Positions 34,577 to 45,500 of a stretch of 64,000 nucleotides of DNA are shown piece by piece. Positions within the stretch are counted from its first letter, which is position 1. Each line of letters opens with the position of its first letter. Origin of the DNA: Hyphochytrium catenoides. Taxonomy: Eukaryota; Sar; Hyphochytriomycetes; Hyphochytriales; Hyphochytriaceae. The DNA lies in NCBI GenBank assembly GCA_900088475.1, contig FLMG01001379.1, positions 1-64,000 of the forward strand, in the 5' to 3' direction. Below the pieces are notes generated by a model. It saw nothing but the letters and a program-made list of their open reading frames with translations, did no database searches and had not been told where the DNA came from. The position numbers and the translations under genes were made by a program.

Positions 34577-35464
34577 GGGAGATGGTGGGAAGGAGACAGA
34601 AGGAATATACTATTTAAAGCTTTTAACTCAACCTCTAATTAACACACATATTTGAAAGGATTGCTCTGTATGAAGTCTGTCAAATGCACCTTGTACAGAG
34701 TCGGGAGCGCCATCCATCATATCTTCAAAGGATGAGGTGCTGCATCTAGTGCCGTGAGCAGGTATCCAATGTGAAGAAGAAGCCATGACGGGAGGGGTTT
34801 GAGGGACAAACAGACTGCCGTTGGCTCCATCTACCAGGATGGGTCTCGTCCAAAGCGGCACTGCGACGACAGATCATAATCTCCAGAGATCCATCATCCA
34901 TCACCTCCAACATGCATGAACTTTGGCTGAAATGTTTCCATCGTCGGGACCTAGCTGTACACAGTGAAGAGGGCTTGAAAGAATGAGATGATACTTTCTT
35001 GATGAAAGCTTCATGGCCAGTCTAACCTTCATTCACATCATCGAAAGGACACGCACGGCCACGCCATCATTAGAGACCTAGCAGGCCAGCAGATAAGGAG
35101 CGCTTCCGTACGAGAACATGCAAGCAATGTCACACCGATAGGAGAGAAGCTGAACCGCCAGTGAGAAGTCGAGAGCAGACCCGATGGATGAGAGATAGAA
35201 ATAGTCAGGATGTTAAGAGCTTGATAGCTGCAGCTACACTCAGTCAACGTCAAGTAAGTCACAGCAGATACTGCTGGAAATGGTGACTATGGCCCCAGAT
35301 GACACCATTGTACTAGAGCAACACTAGACGAACAAAGGCGATGAGGCTAGGTTTGGGTCATCCTACTATCGGAGGACTAAGTTGACCTTCCGGGAGCGGG
35401 AAAGCGCCAGCCTCGCGGCCAGAGGGTCCCTACGAGGAGAGTAAAAGCCAGACCCCCAATAAAG
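34577..35464. other. intergenic region
   Basis: Nearly 0.9 kb between two genes on the same strand. No exon recognised. It should contain the promoter of the receptor/PI3-kinase gene. Confidence 0.45.
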
Positions 35465-38400
35465 ATGACAGTAGCACAAGTTCTCCTCTTCCTACTATCG
35501 ATTCAGACTTATGGAAAGTTTACGGTGGCAACCCGTGCAGGTGACGATATGCTGCTTCCTTGACTGACCCGATGCAGGCCTTTAACCATAACCCGCTCAT
35601 GCACCCCTGCGCCTATAACTTGACACTCCTGCTGTCTACCCTCGGTGTCTGCGACTCCCAGCTTGGTTGGAGGCTTCCGATAACTGTACGCAAGCCTGCT
35701 TTCAATATTGTGCTTGTCCATTGGGCATAAATAAGGTGCAGAGCTTACACACAATAGCTGCTGCATGATAGCGTGTTGATGGGTTTGAATGACGCTCTTC
35801 CAGGTACCTTGTAGCGGGAATGGGAACTGTATCGAGGGTGTCTGCCAGTGCTTCGGTGGATTTGAATCGTCTGATCCTACTCAAGCAAACTGCGATGTTT
35901 GTAAGTGGAAGGAGTGTGCCAGTTCCCTCTGCCAACCTGGATCTTCAGACATCAAGTGCTACCTGATCCGCTTCTGTCCCTCCTTGCCTAAGTCTTATAA
36001 GGTTGATTGTCTTTTCCCTCCTCGCCTGTCAATCCAGTAGTCTAGTAGCTTCTCTCCTTTGATGCAGTAGCTCTCCTCAGCTAAGCCTCCCTAGACCCTG
36101 GTATGTTAAGTTAACAGCACTTTCTTAACATCTGCAGTGGTTCTTGGCATAAGCAGCTACCCGTACCTCATAGCTACCACTGCAGCAGCCATCACTCTCA
36201 TCATTACCATCCCGTCCTCGCTCATGGTTTTCCTACTGCGGCGGAAGAAGTCAATCATTGAGATGAGGCCAATTCTTTCCCAGCTGATCAATGGTGGCGT
36301 GGTTCTAGGAATGAGCGCTCTTCTATATGCCCTGAATAATGAATCTTCCAACGCGGATTGTGCTGCCATCTGGGCCGTACTGGACTACTCCTTCGTCATT
36401 ACGTATGGGACGCTTCTCCTCAAGGTACACCGCATCTCATTCTACGATGTGCGGGACACACTCAGGTTTGGCGCTTAGTGGCATGTCTTGTGGTTGCAGA
36501 TGTTGAGTATCTCTCGGACTGTGACATCCAAGAACTCCATTGCATTGGACGACCGATGGGTTATGAAGGGCCTACTAGCCCTCCTCCTCATCAACACAGC
36601 TGTACTTGGTATTGTGTATGGTAAAATGACCCTCGTCTATCTCAGAACTCATCCCTTGATCGCCTGACTACTTCTTCCTCCTTTTCCGATATGGAAAAGG
36701 GGTTCAGGGCGTGGACACTTTCAGTGACAGTCAGACAGCGAGTCAGCTTAGCCGGGAGGAGGGAATCACTGCTATGGTAAGGAACCTTGGTCAGCGGTAA
36801 CTAGATGGCTTAAGCATTCATGTCTTTGGAAATACGCCAAGAACTTTCAGTCCTGTTGCCCGACTTGGGTTGGGGCTCTAGTCTGTGCCAGTCGCCCAGT
36901 TCTATCTCTTGACAACTGAGAGTAGAACCTTGAAGTTTTATAGCACGTCTTCTCCACAATTGCCTGACTTTCTCGGACCGCCACAGGGCCCGGACCAGTC
37001 TGATGAATATTTAATCTTGCTGTGCTTCTGATTGGTACAGACATATCGCGGCTGTGTCTTGAGAGACTATGGCCTCATTCTCTCCATAATCATAACTAAG
37101 GCCCTCCTTGTCCTTGGAACTTTCATCATCAGCTTCAGGTCCAGAAGGGCCCCGGAGCCCCATGGAGGTATGCAGATTGTTATTGGGATATTCATATTCC
37201 GGCCGTTATTGTCTCGCCTTACATTCCCCATTCTTACCTCTCTCTTCCAGCGGAGAGTCGGGCCATTCTCTTCGCCATCTTCACTTCGGGTTGCGGTTGG
37301 GGTGTGGCCGGGCTACTCCTACTTCCCAATCTTCAGGTCCCTGGCGTAAATTATCAGTATATGTGTGTCTCCATAGGCATGGCGCTTTCCTTCGTAAGTA
37401 TTCACTACTAACTGGTCGTTCCCTACTTTCGGCTAGTCAATGGTTGTAACATCTCACTTTACTGCTCAATATCCTTAACATGGTCTCATCGCCGACCATC
37501 CCTCTCTCACTGAACTGCTCTCGTGTCCAGAGTATCTGTGTTCTATCTTCGGTGGGTCCTGCAATGCGTAACCATTTCTATAGCAGCCGCTCACGGTTTC
37601 TGGTAAGTGGCTTGTCCTCGATAACACTAAGCCTTCACCCCCAGGATCCTCATTATGCTCACCAATATCACCCCATTGCCTCTCTGTGGCTTATTGCCCA
37701 CAGATTGCTCCAGTCCATTTTTTGAGCCTATCAGCTAAAGGAGACGGGCTTAATGTGCAGGACCCTGGCAGCGTTAATGACCTGCTTATAAAGACCGACT
37801 GGTCAGGTAAGTTGAGGAACAATGTGGCCGATAGAGCGACAAAGGAACTTCATCCACACCCTCATTCGGCGGGGCAGAGCGCAGCGTGCATCCCATCTAA
37901 AGTAGGGCGAGAAAAGAAGGCTGGTTACCAGGCAGATAACAGGGAACATAAGACATTGACAGTCTTTCCTTAGACTTCAATAAGGTGGAAAGACTACACC
38001 AGCAGTTGGAGACATTGGGCTACCCGCTCACATCGTTGCCAGAGCTTCTTCTTTTCCTCCTGTCCGGGGACATCAAGATAAATAAAATGAGAGCCTATGC
38101 GGTGCGCTGTCTAAAGGTATTCGGCCCTTGCAGCCTTTCATCGTGTTGCCATGGCAGAAGATCCTTCGTCCTCCACTGTCTTTATCTGATCTTGGGCTCC
38201 CTCATGGTCCGTAATCAATGTCACGCTTAACTGTGTACTCTTTGTTCTCAAGCTTGCGCGATTTATCTCAGCTTTCCACTCGTGAATCTCTTCTTGGCAT
38301 TCTTGGTCGCCCTGCACCGAATGATGTACTCCATGGGCCTCAGTTTGCACCTGCCTTCAGGAGCTGGACAGCACAGACCTGGAGTTCCTACTCCCACAAT

Positions 38401-41400
38401 TGGTACAGGCTCTACGTTATGAGCCCCAGCTCAATGATCCTTCTTGTGGCCATTCTGAAACCCGGCATGCCTGCGAGGATGAGAGCCCGCTTGCATCCTT
38501 TTTAATAGCAAGAGCGATAGAAGAGGAGGTGTTCGGCACTGCTTTCCATTGGCAACTAGAAGTAGAGCTTCATGCCGAGATGTTGGTTACCTACAATGTG
38601 GTACGAGGCAGGAAGAGACTTGTAGAGATGTCGGTCTCCTTTTTCTTCGTCCTATATAGGCTCCTTCGGCTCCCTTTTCCCTTCTTGTTTCAGGCCTGCC
38701 TAGGCTAATATGCATACGAGGAGTCAACGGATTCCGTAGATAGAACCAACACAGCCTGTCCTTCGACTGTTGCTAAGCTAAGCCTGGTTGGCGCCGTAGG
38801 ACGGATTTCTTAAGAAGGTGTCCAGACCGAGTGATGTCATTTACATCTACAAAGGGTAAGTTGACCTGCTGAGGCGAGAGAACGAAGGCAAAATGAGAGA
38901 GCAGCCGGTTCTGAGCAATGGCTGTCGACGGCCATATCCAGGACCAATGCTCGCACTCTTATACCCATATGATTGCCAGGGTTCAAGAAGTATTCATGCG
39001 AGAGCTGAAGGCAAAAAACCCCGAGCTGCTGCAAAAGATTCAAAACCAGCGCAACTTCATGGCCAGGATTCATGAGGCGTGGAACGAGGCTGATGAGGAG
39101 GGAGGGAGCGCCTCCCAGAAGACAACCTATCTGCAAAAGAGTCTGGAAGCAGGGTAAGGATTGGCTAGTAGATTGCCCTCTGAAGTAAAAGAAGGTGGTC
39201 ATCTGGTAAAGTCCATCAATGACCGTAAGAGAAGACAGAGAGGACGGAGAAGAGCGAGGAGGAGTTAAGATAAATGGAAGTAGAGTAGTACGGGGTGAAG
39301 AAACACGTAGTCTCAGGAAGCGCAGGGTTGAAGACATTCAGAAGCAAGGCTAATAGCTTTTTTCTTACGCAAGCGGGAAGTACGAAGACCTTGCACTTCT
39401 GTCACCTGGCACTACCCACCCACTTTACCCTCAAGTGATAGTCAAAGGACTAGATCCTCGTGGCTGCTTTTTTCTGAAGAGCAAGACACGACCCCTTTTG
39501 GTTGACTTTGTCATAGACAAGGAGGCTATGATCAAGCGTGAAGAGGAAAGGATAAGGACCAAGGAAATGGTGGGCTACCTCCTCTCGGTCTCCATGACAG
39601 ACCGCTCCATACTGCAGTGTGTGATACCCCTGTCTCCTAAGCCCTATCACAGACTGCTCCTATTTATTGACTGTTGCCCTGGTAGATCTAGAGTTTAACT
39701 TAGAGCTCTCGACTTTGCAGGAAGAGTTCTACTCTGAAGACGATCAGGTACCCCAAGGAACTAAAAAGATTGCCAGCTACATTCAAAATGGGACCCTTAC
39801 GTCCTACACTTCGCTCATCATTTGGCTAATCCTTTCACCCATGCGCGCCTGTCTGTAGGTCAACGCTAAGAAGTACCGCATCAAAATAAAGAACCTGAAA
39901 GCAGAGCAACTCCTGAACTTTGACTCCAGCAGCCTAAGTGACCCTTTCATCTGTGTCGAGTGTCTAGGCAGAATAAAGGCCACAGAGTAAGACCTCTTGC
40001 GACACGGTCTTTCGCACGCTTAATATTCTTCTATAGACTTCCCTGAGCTTCAAGGCTTTCCTTTTTTCTTGGTTATCTCCTCTGAGCATACGTTGAGTAG
40101 GCTCTGACAGTTGTCTCTTACTTACGTATTAGGACTGTCATGGACTCTCTCTCTCCCCACTGGAAGGAAGAACTAGTTTTCACCGTCGGGCTGCGTCCCG
40201 ATGTCCTGCTCTTCTCCTTGTTTGATGATGATGACTTTGGCAGTGAGAAGAAGGGTGATCATAAACGAAAGAAAGACTTTCTTGGAGAGAATAGTGTTCT
40301 CATTGAGGATGGCTGGTGGTCTATGAGGTTAGTCCTTCCCTAGTTTGCCCCGTTCTCTTTGTGCTCAGATGTGTACGTGTTGCAAGGCATTTTCTGTGGG
40401 CTTGGCAATGCTACTTTGATCTCTGGAGCCGCTGTTCTTCATTAGTGACTCTTATCAAGTCTCTGGTCTTGCAGCAATGCGCTGATCTAAGCTTCTGACG
40501 TGAACAGTCCCGAAGACCAAGAACGCACAGAAAGGACCCTAGAGCTTGAATTGGAGAGAGTGAGGAGAGGAGGAGGTGGAACGGAGAAAATTAAGAGTGG
40601 CAAAGTACACTTTAGTATAATCTGCGAGGAACTCGCGCCTCATTCCCCACAACCGCCATCCTCGTCTCTTCCGCCTGTTCCCGGTGCAGTCGCTCATAAG
40701 TTCACTCCCATCGCACCTAGTGCCCTGGAGAGCAACTACAGAGAAAGAGCGAGACAAGCAGTTGAAGGATTTCTCTCGTCACACTCCTGCCGGCTAATTT
40801 ACAAAGCAGGGGACAATCTTCGCCAAGACGTACTGGCGCTACAACTGATGGGACACTTTGATTTTGTTCTGAAGCAGAGGGGCTTTGACTCGAAGATCAC
40901 AAAGTACGGTTGTCTACCACTAGAGCCCACCCGGGTAAGCTCTTGTCCTCTTTGTTTCTAAACTCTCTAGTGTTTTAGCTGAGCTATAGGTCCTGCCAAT
41001 ATTTGCCTACGGGGTGCTGCCTCTCCTGGTTTCATCGACATTTCCATTATTCTGTCTCCTATACCTTGCAGCAGCCGTTGCCGTGTCCGTCTTGTTGGTC
41101 ATCTTACTCTCATTAAATACTAACCACTCCGCTTAACTGTATCGATTGCTGGGTGTCACATGTCTCGGATCTCCTCAGGGTTTCATTGAAGTTGTCGACG
41201 CTATCCCCATCAGCAGAGCCCTGAGTGATTATAGCTCGCTCTCCTCCTTCCTCAAGAGCAAAGCTGGCGATATAGTCATGCCCAATGGTCTCGTTTCTGA
41301 ACCAGCTTTTCATTTGCATGCCTCGTCTCCCCTTCCAGCTTCGCCGTGAATACTCTCTCCACTGCGCTACGAACTTGATGTTAACACTTAGTGTATCTGG

Positions 41401-42347
41401 CCTTCTGTCTAGAAGAATATGCTGCCCCATTCAGCATTCTTCCATGGCCATTAATAGCGTTCGCCATTGCGATCTTTACCTCTCATTCTTCTCGTAGGCA
41501 TTCAGAAGGATATCTACAGCAACTACGTGCATTCCCTTGCGTCTGCCTGTGTACTTTCCTTCGTGCTGGGGGTGGGAGATCGCCATCTGGACAACATCAT
41601 GATAAGCCCTTGTGGGAAAGTGTTGCATATAGACTTTGGATTTCTCTTTGGGAATGATCCGAAACCATCTCCCCCTCCATTCCGTCTCACACCTGAGATG
41701 GTGGCCGTTCTGGGAGGTCCAAGAAGTAAGGTGAGAGTATAAAACGACGAGGTCACGAAAGTAGGACTTAGAGGAGAATACGCTATGGTGCCAGATAGCG
41801 CAGGGCAACTAAGCGCTAGCAGACGCAAGGGGGGTGGGCCACTAAGCAAGCAGGGCCAGTGAACTGACAGTTTCCCGCTCCTGTGGGTTATCCTCTGCTG
41901 CCAGGAGTTCAAGTTCTTCATACGCCTTTGTCAAGACATCTACATCACCATACGCGGATCACCATCCCTCTATCTGATGATGGTCAATCTTATGAGAGAT
42001 GCAGGCATACCTGACCTACAAGAAAAGCCAGATAGAGTTCTTGCGGAGGTGAGTAAGTCTCTGACATGGCTCATGCCCAATCCTCTCTATCTTTCGGTCC
42101 GTGTAGATGTAAGTAGCTCTCAGTTTTTGAATGTCTGCTCTCGAGCCGAAGGATAAGCGATGTATGAATCTATCATAACCGAGCTTCTCGCTTAATTCAG
42201 CTCCGCGCCAGATTGCTGCTTGGCAAGGACGATAAGAGGGCCCAAAAGTTTATGAAGCGGTTGGTACTGGAGAGTCAACAGCTCAGTACAGCTGTCCGGC
42301 TTAGCGTACAAGAGCTCCTTCACAAGTTTGCCGTCACTTTGTCATAA
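35465..42347 (+). CDS. class-C-like 7TM receptor fused to PI3-kinase
   Basis: Twenty-three exons: 35465-35540, 35662-35735, 35804-35900, 36138-36424, 36500-36620, 36700-36776, 37041-37167, 37251-37393, 37531-37602, 37704-37806, 37974-38116, 38361-38600, 38800-38855, 38980-39153, 39374-39569, 39721-39747, 39859-39986, 40133-40327, 40508-40934, 41179-41287, 41498-41730, 41905-42048 and 42201-42347. All 22 junctions are phase-consistent, giving 1131 residues. Order: signal peptide; Cys-rich EGF-like ectodomain (to about 82); seven-helix domain (83-358) with class C traits (LLLKMLSISR, then the loop before TM6 and GCGWGVAGLLLL); PI3K helical domain (359-520; YAVRCLKELD, LLPQLVQALRYE); first kinase strands (597-662; RPLLVDF); C2 insert (about 672-820); catalytic domain with LIYKAGDNLRQD (Lys878), GVGDRHLDN (984-990) and HIDFGFLFGNDPKPSPPP. 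All catalytic residues are present. The weakest junctions are the 27-base exon 16 and the GTCTCG donor at 41288. The fusion rests on the 37602/37704 junction. Confidence 0.78.
39859..40631 (+). other. C2 domain inserted in the PI3-kinase N-lobe
   Basis: Exons 17, 18 and the start of 19 encode a C2-like beta-sandwich: KKYRIKIKNLKAEQL, LSDPFICVECLG, DSLSPHWKEELVF, LLFSLFDDDDFGS, DFLGENSVLI and, after a charged linker, GKVHFSIICEE. The flanking sequence is kinase on both sides: RPLLVDF before and SCRLIYKAGDNLRQD after. Acidic residues at the SDPF and DDDD loops could bind calcium. Confidence 0.75.
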
Positions 42348-42514
42348 ATTTGTTCACACTGAACGGAAAGACGAGTAGGTGGCTACGGGGTGCCTTTAAA
42401 GTAACGAGCTTCTTGTCCAATTGGCAAAGGCGCCGCTTAGTTCTCTATGCATTTAGCAGGGCTGTAGAAAGGCAGTCGTGAAGGAAGTCTTCACAGATAA
42501 CGTCCTTAAGATGT

Positions 42515-45500
42515 CTATAGCCACTGCATTGCTTTGAAGGAGTAGTGAGTACTAAAACAGAAAGACATCGCCAGGAGCCACCAATACAGGTAGCCGTATC
42601 GCTCCCGTAGCTCCGGCATAATATCGAAGTTCATCCCATACACACCAGTCAAGAACTGCGCTGGCAAGAAAACAGCAAACACAATGATTGCAATCTTCAT
42701 CCTCTTCTCAATGCGTGCCTCCTATATTCAGATCAATGTGCAAAGCGGACAAGAGAGTGAGTTTGGTCACTGCATCTGATCGTCGCTAGTAAGATGCATT
42801 CACCCTACCTGCATCTTGTAGAAAGCATAGGTTAATTTACGGCATTGAGAGATAAAAGTGTCCACAAGTTCAACGGCCTGAGAGGAAAGCGATTAGTCAA
42901 GACCAAACCGCTTCCAAAAGAAACGCCGTCTGCACTGCAATTAGCAAGGACATCAGCAGCAGTGGAGGGTACAAAGGTGAATCGACGGGAAAGCCTTGGA
43001 GTGAACAAAGGTGACGAAAACTAAGAGCCATAGGTTATTGGGTAAAGAACATCAAACAAGGATCGCCAAAAGTGCTGGTAGAGATAAGAGGCGCATACAT
43101 CGCTGGCATCATCTCTCGTATCTCTTAAGTAGAAGACAGTGTTGGTATCTATGGCAGATGCTGCGATGAACTGATTGATGACATCAAGGTAGGGAAAGAG
43201 AATGCGACGAAGCTTGGCCAGTTGACCGCTGTGACAGAAGATGCATTAGTGACACTTTCCATGTATTGTAGATGCCATCTGGCGCAGTAAGCATCTCCAT
43301 TCCCACAATGACATTCTAGAGTAACCTTTGAGCGAGATTCGCTGCTTACCTAAGCCTATGTATTCGCGAAATCTGGAATTGGTGGCGTTCAATGTTCATC
43401 TCGTGCTCAAGTATCTCAAGCTGCGTCTGAAAGGCCTCGACAACTGCCTATCATAAGCAGGAAGGAAGAGCAGCGCTTAGTGAACTCTTTCGCAAGCGCT
43501 ATGATGTGTTGAGAAGGTGGCCCAGCGAGGTGACCATGCAGATATTGAGAGGCTAGGTGACAGTAGGCTAATGTATAAGGAATTTAGGAATTAGGCGCGC
43601 AAGGTGACAAATAGTCACCACACAGAGCCAAGACCGGCGACTTTTGGGAGAGCCTGGTGAGACTCAAGGAAGAGGGTTGCTAAGTTAGAATCAGGTCAGG
43701 AGACTCACCTTTGCCTCTCTAACCAGTTGATTTAGTATCTCATACGTTAGGAAGACTGCTCCTCCTGTCCTAAGCCGCGAAAGGCGATGGTTCATCTTCG
43801 CCACAATACCGCTCCACAAATGAGGAGGGCATTGGTCTAATATGGTCAACACTGTGCAGTCTTCGACTACCAGGATGTTGACCTATGCCACAATGCTAGT
43901 TAATGCAGAGTATCCGAATGAAGGGCAATTTGATATCATTCACTCACGACCAGGAATCACGACGAAGGACCATAGGTTGAAAGCCATTCATTGCAATGAA
44001 TATGAGGGTAACATGAAACGGCAAGACCATCACACTTTGAGGTTATCTATGGATGTAATCAGGAACAGTGACACGGACATCTAATAACTCAGTCACGAGG
44101 AGGGAAAGGGGAAGAAAGAAGGGGATGTGGTATCTTCATCTTAAAACCCACCTGACCAAGCTTCAATTGCGTAAGATCGTCCATTGCAGGAATTGAGGGG
44201 GCAATTGAGGAGAGACTGTTTCCCTCGCTGTTCATAGAAAGGCGCTCCTCCAACTCTTCTAAAGCCTGATCTTTACGTTTGAGCTCCCTTATCGTTAATG
44301 CCTCCTCCACCTCCTCACTTTCTCCAAGAAGATGCAGCTGTTCCTCGGGGCCTCCAACCGATCTCCTCGACGCTGAGCTGCAACAACACGTTAAGCTCTA
44401 TTCAGCAGAGCTGATGAGAAGAAGGCACTACAAAGAAGGCTCTATTCTCCCACCGTAACCAAGCCTTGCTCTGTAAGCGCATAAGACGGCGTATAGCGTC
44501 GTTCCACTGCCCCGACCGTCTACCTCCTTGGACCTTAGGACTGCCAGCTAAGGTTCCGTATCTAAGGAGGAATTGGTGAGTAACGGTATCAGACAGATAT
44601 GGAGCCTGAAGCAAAAGGAAGCTTCGTCATTGCAAAGTTTATAGTTTGCCTCTACCTGGAAGTATGCCGATGAAGGGCTTGGGGAGACGAGATATTGTGA
44701 GGACTGCTGCCAGTGCTGGAGACTCCTAGTGCGGCGCCTCTCTTGTCCGGTCCGGAGATATTGTTGAATTTCGTGGTGGTCCAGCCGTACCATATTCTAG
44801 ATGGTTTGGCCAGCAGGTTTCCCCCATCAATCTCATCATGATGGAAGGAGCCGTCATCTTCGTCTCCGTCTTCGACGTTCCCCTGCCCTAGTTGAACGAC
44901 CGGTAGCACAATAAACAAATGATGCTCGTGCTGCTCAATCTTCGGTCGTTGACCTAGGTGAGGAAGCAACAGAAGTCAATACGTATCGAAGATTACAAAT
45001 AAGCACATAACGAGCACAAGAGCCTTCAGCTAACAGAGAAAGAGGGAGGAGGGGAAGACATTTTTTTGCGCAAGCAGACAGCTAGGTTCCTGATGGACGG
45101 TTATTAGTAACACTAACCAAAGTGAAGAATGTCTTCAACTGCCAGGGGATGCAGCCTGTGCTTCACTGCTAGCCGCTTAAGAGCCAACTCGTTAACTCCA
45201 CGTAGATTGACCCACCGAACAGTTGCCCAGGGGGGTAGGTTTGAATAGGTAAACCCTTCGAAGTCCTTGACGTGAAACAGAGAGCGCACCCTAAAAGAAA
45301 ATGTTAAATCGCTGTCAAGAGGAGAATGTTATCGAATAGGCCCTCAACGAAATGCAGAGGACAACCACTAGCAGGCAGCTAAAAAAAGCATTCAGGAGTG
45401 CGCATCTGTTCTACAACATACAGTCTAGCCACGTGAAAATGACCAATTCAGCTTACCTTGATGGAGAATAGTCATGGACATCGAGTTCAACCGTGTCCTT

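Noticed and set aside
37645-37730. Alternative acceptor giving a receptor that stops 27 codons after TM7
   Set aside because: It would leave the PI3-kinase without a start. The acceptor at 37703 gives an in-phase join to the helical domain. It remains possible as an alternative isoform.
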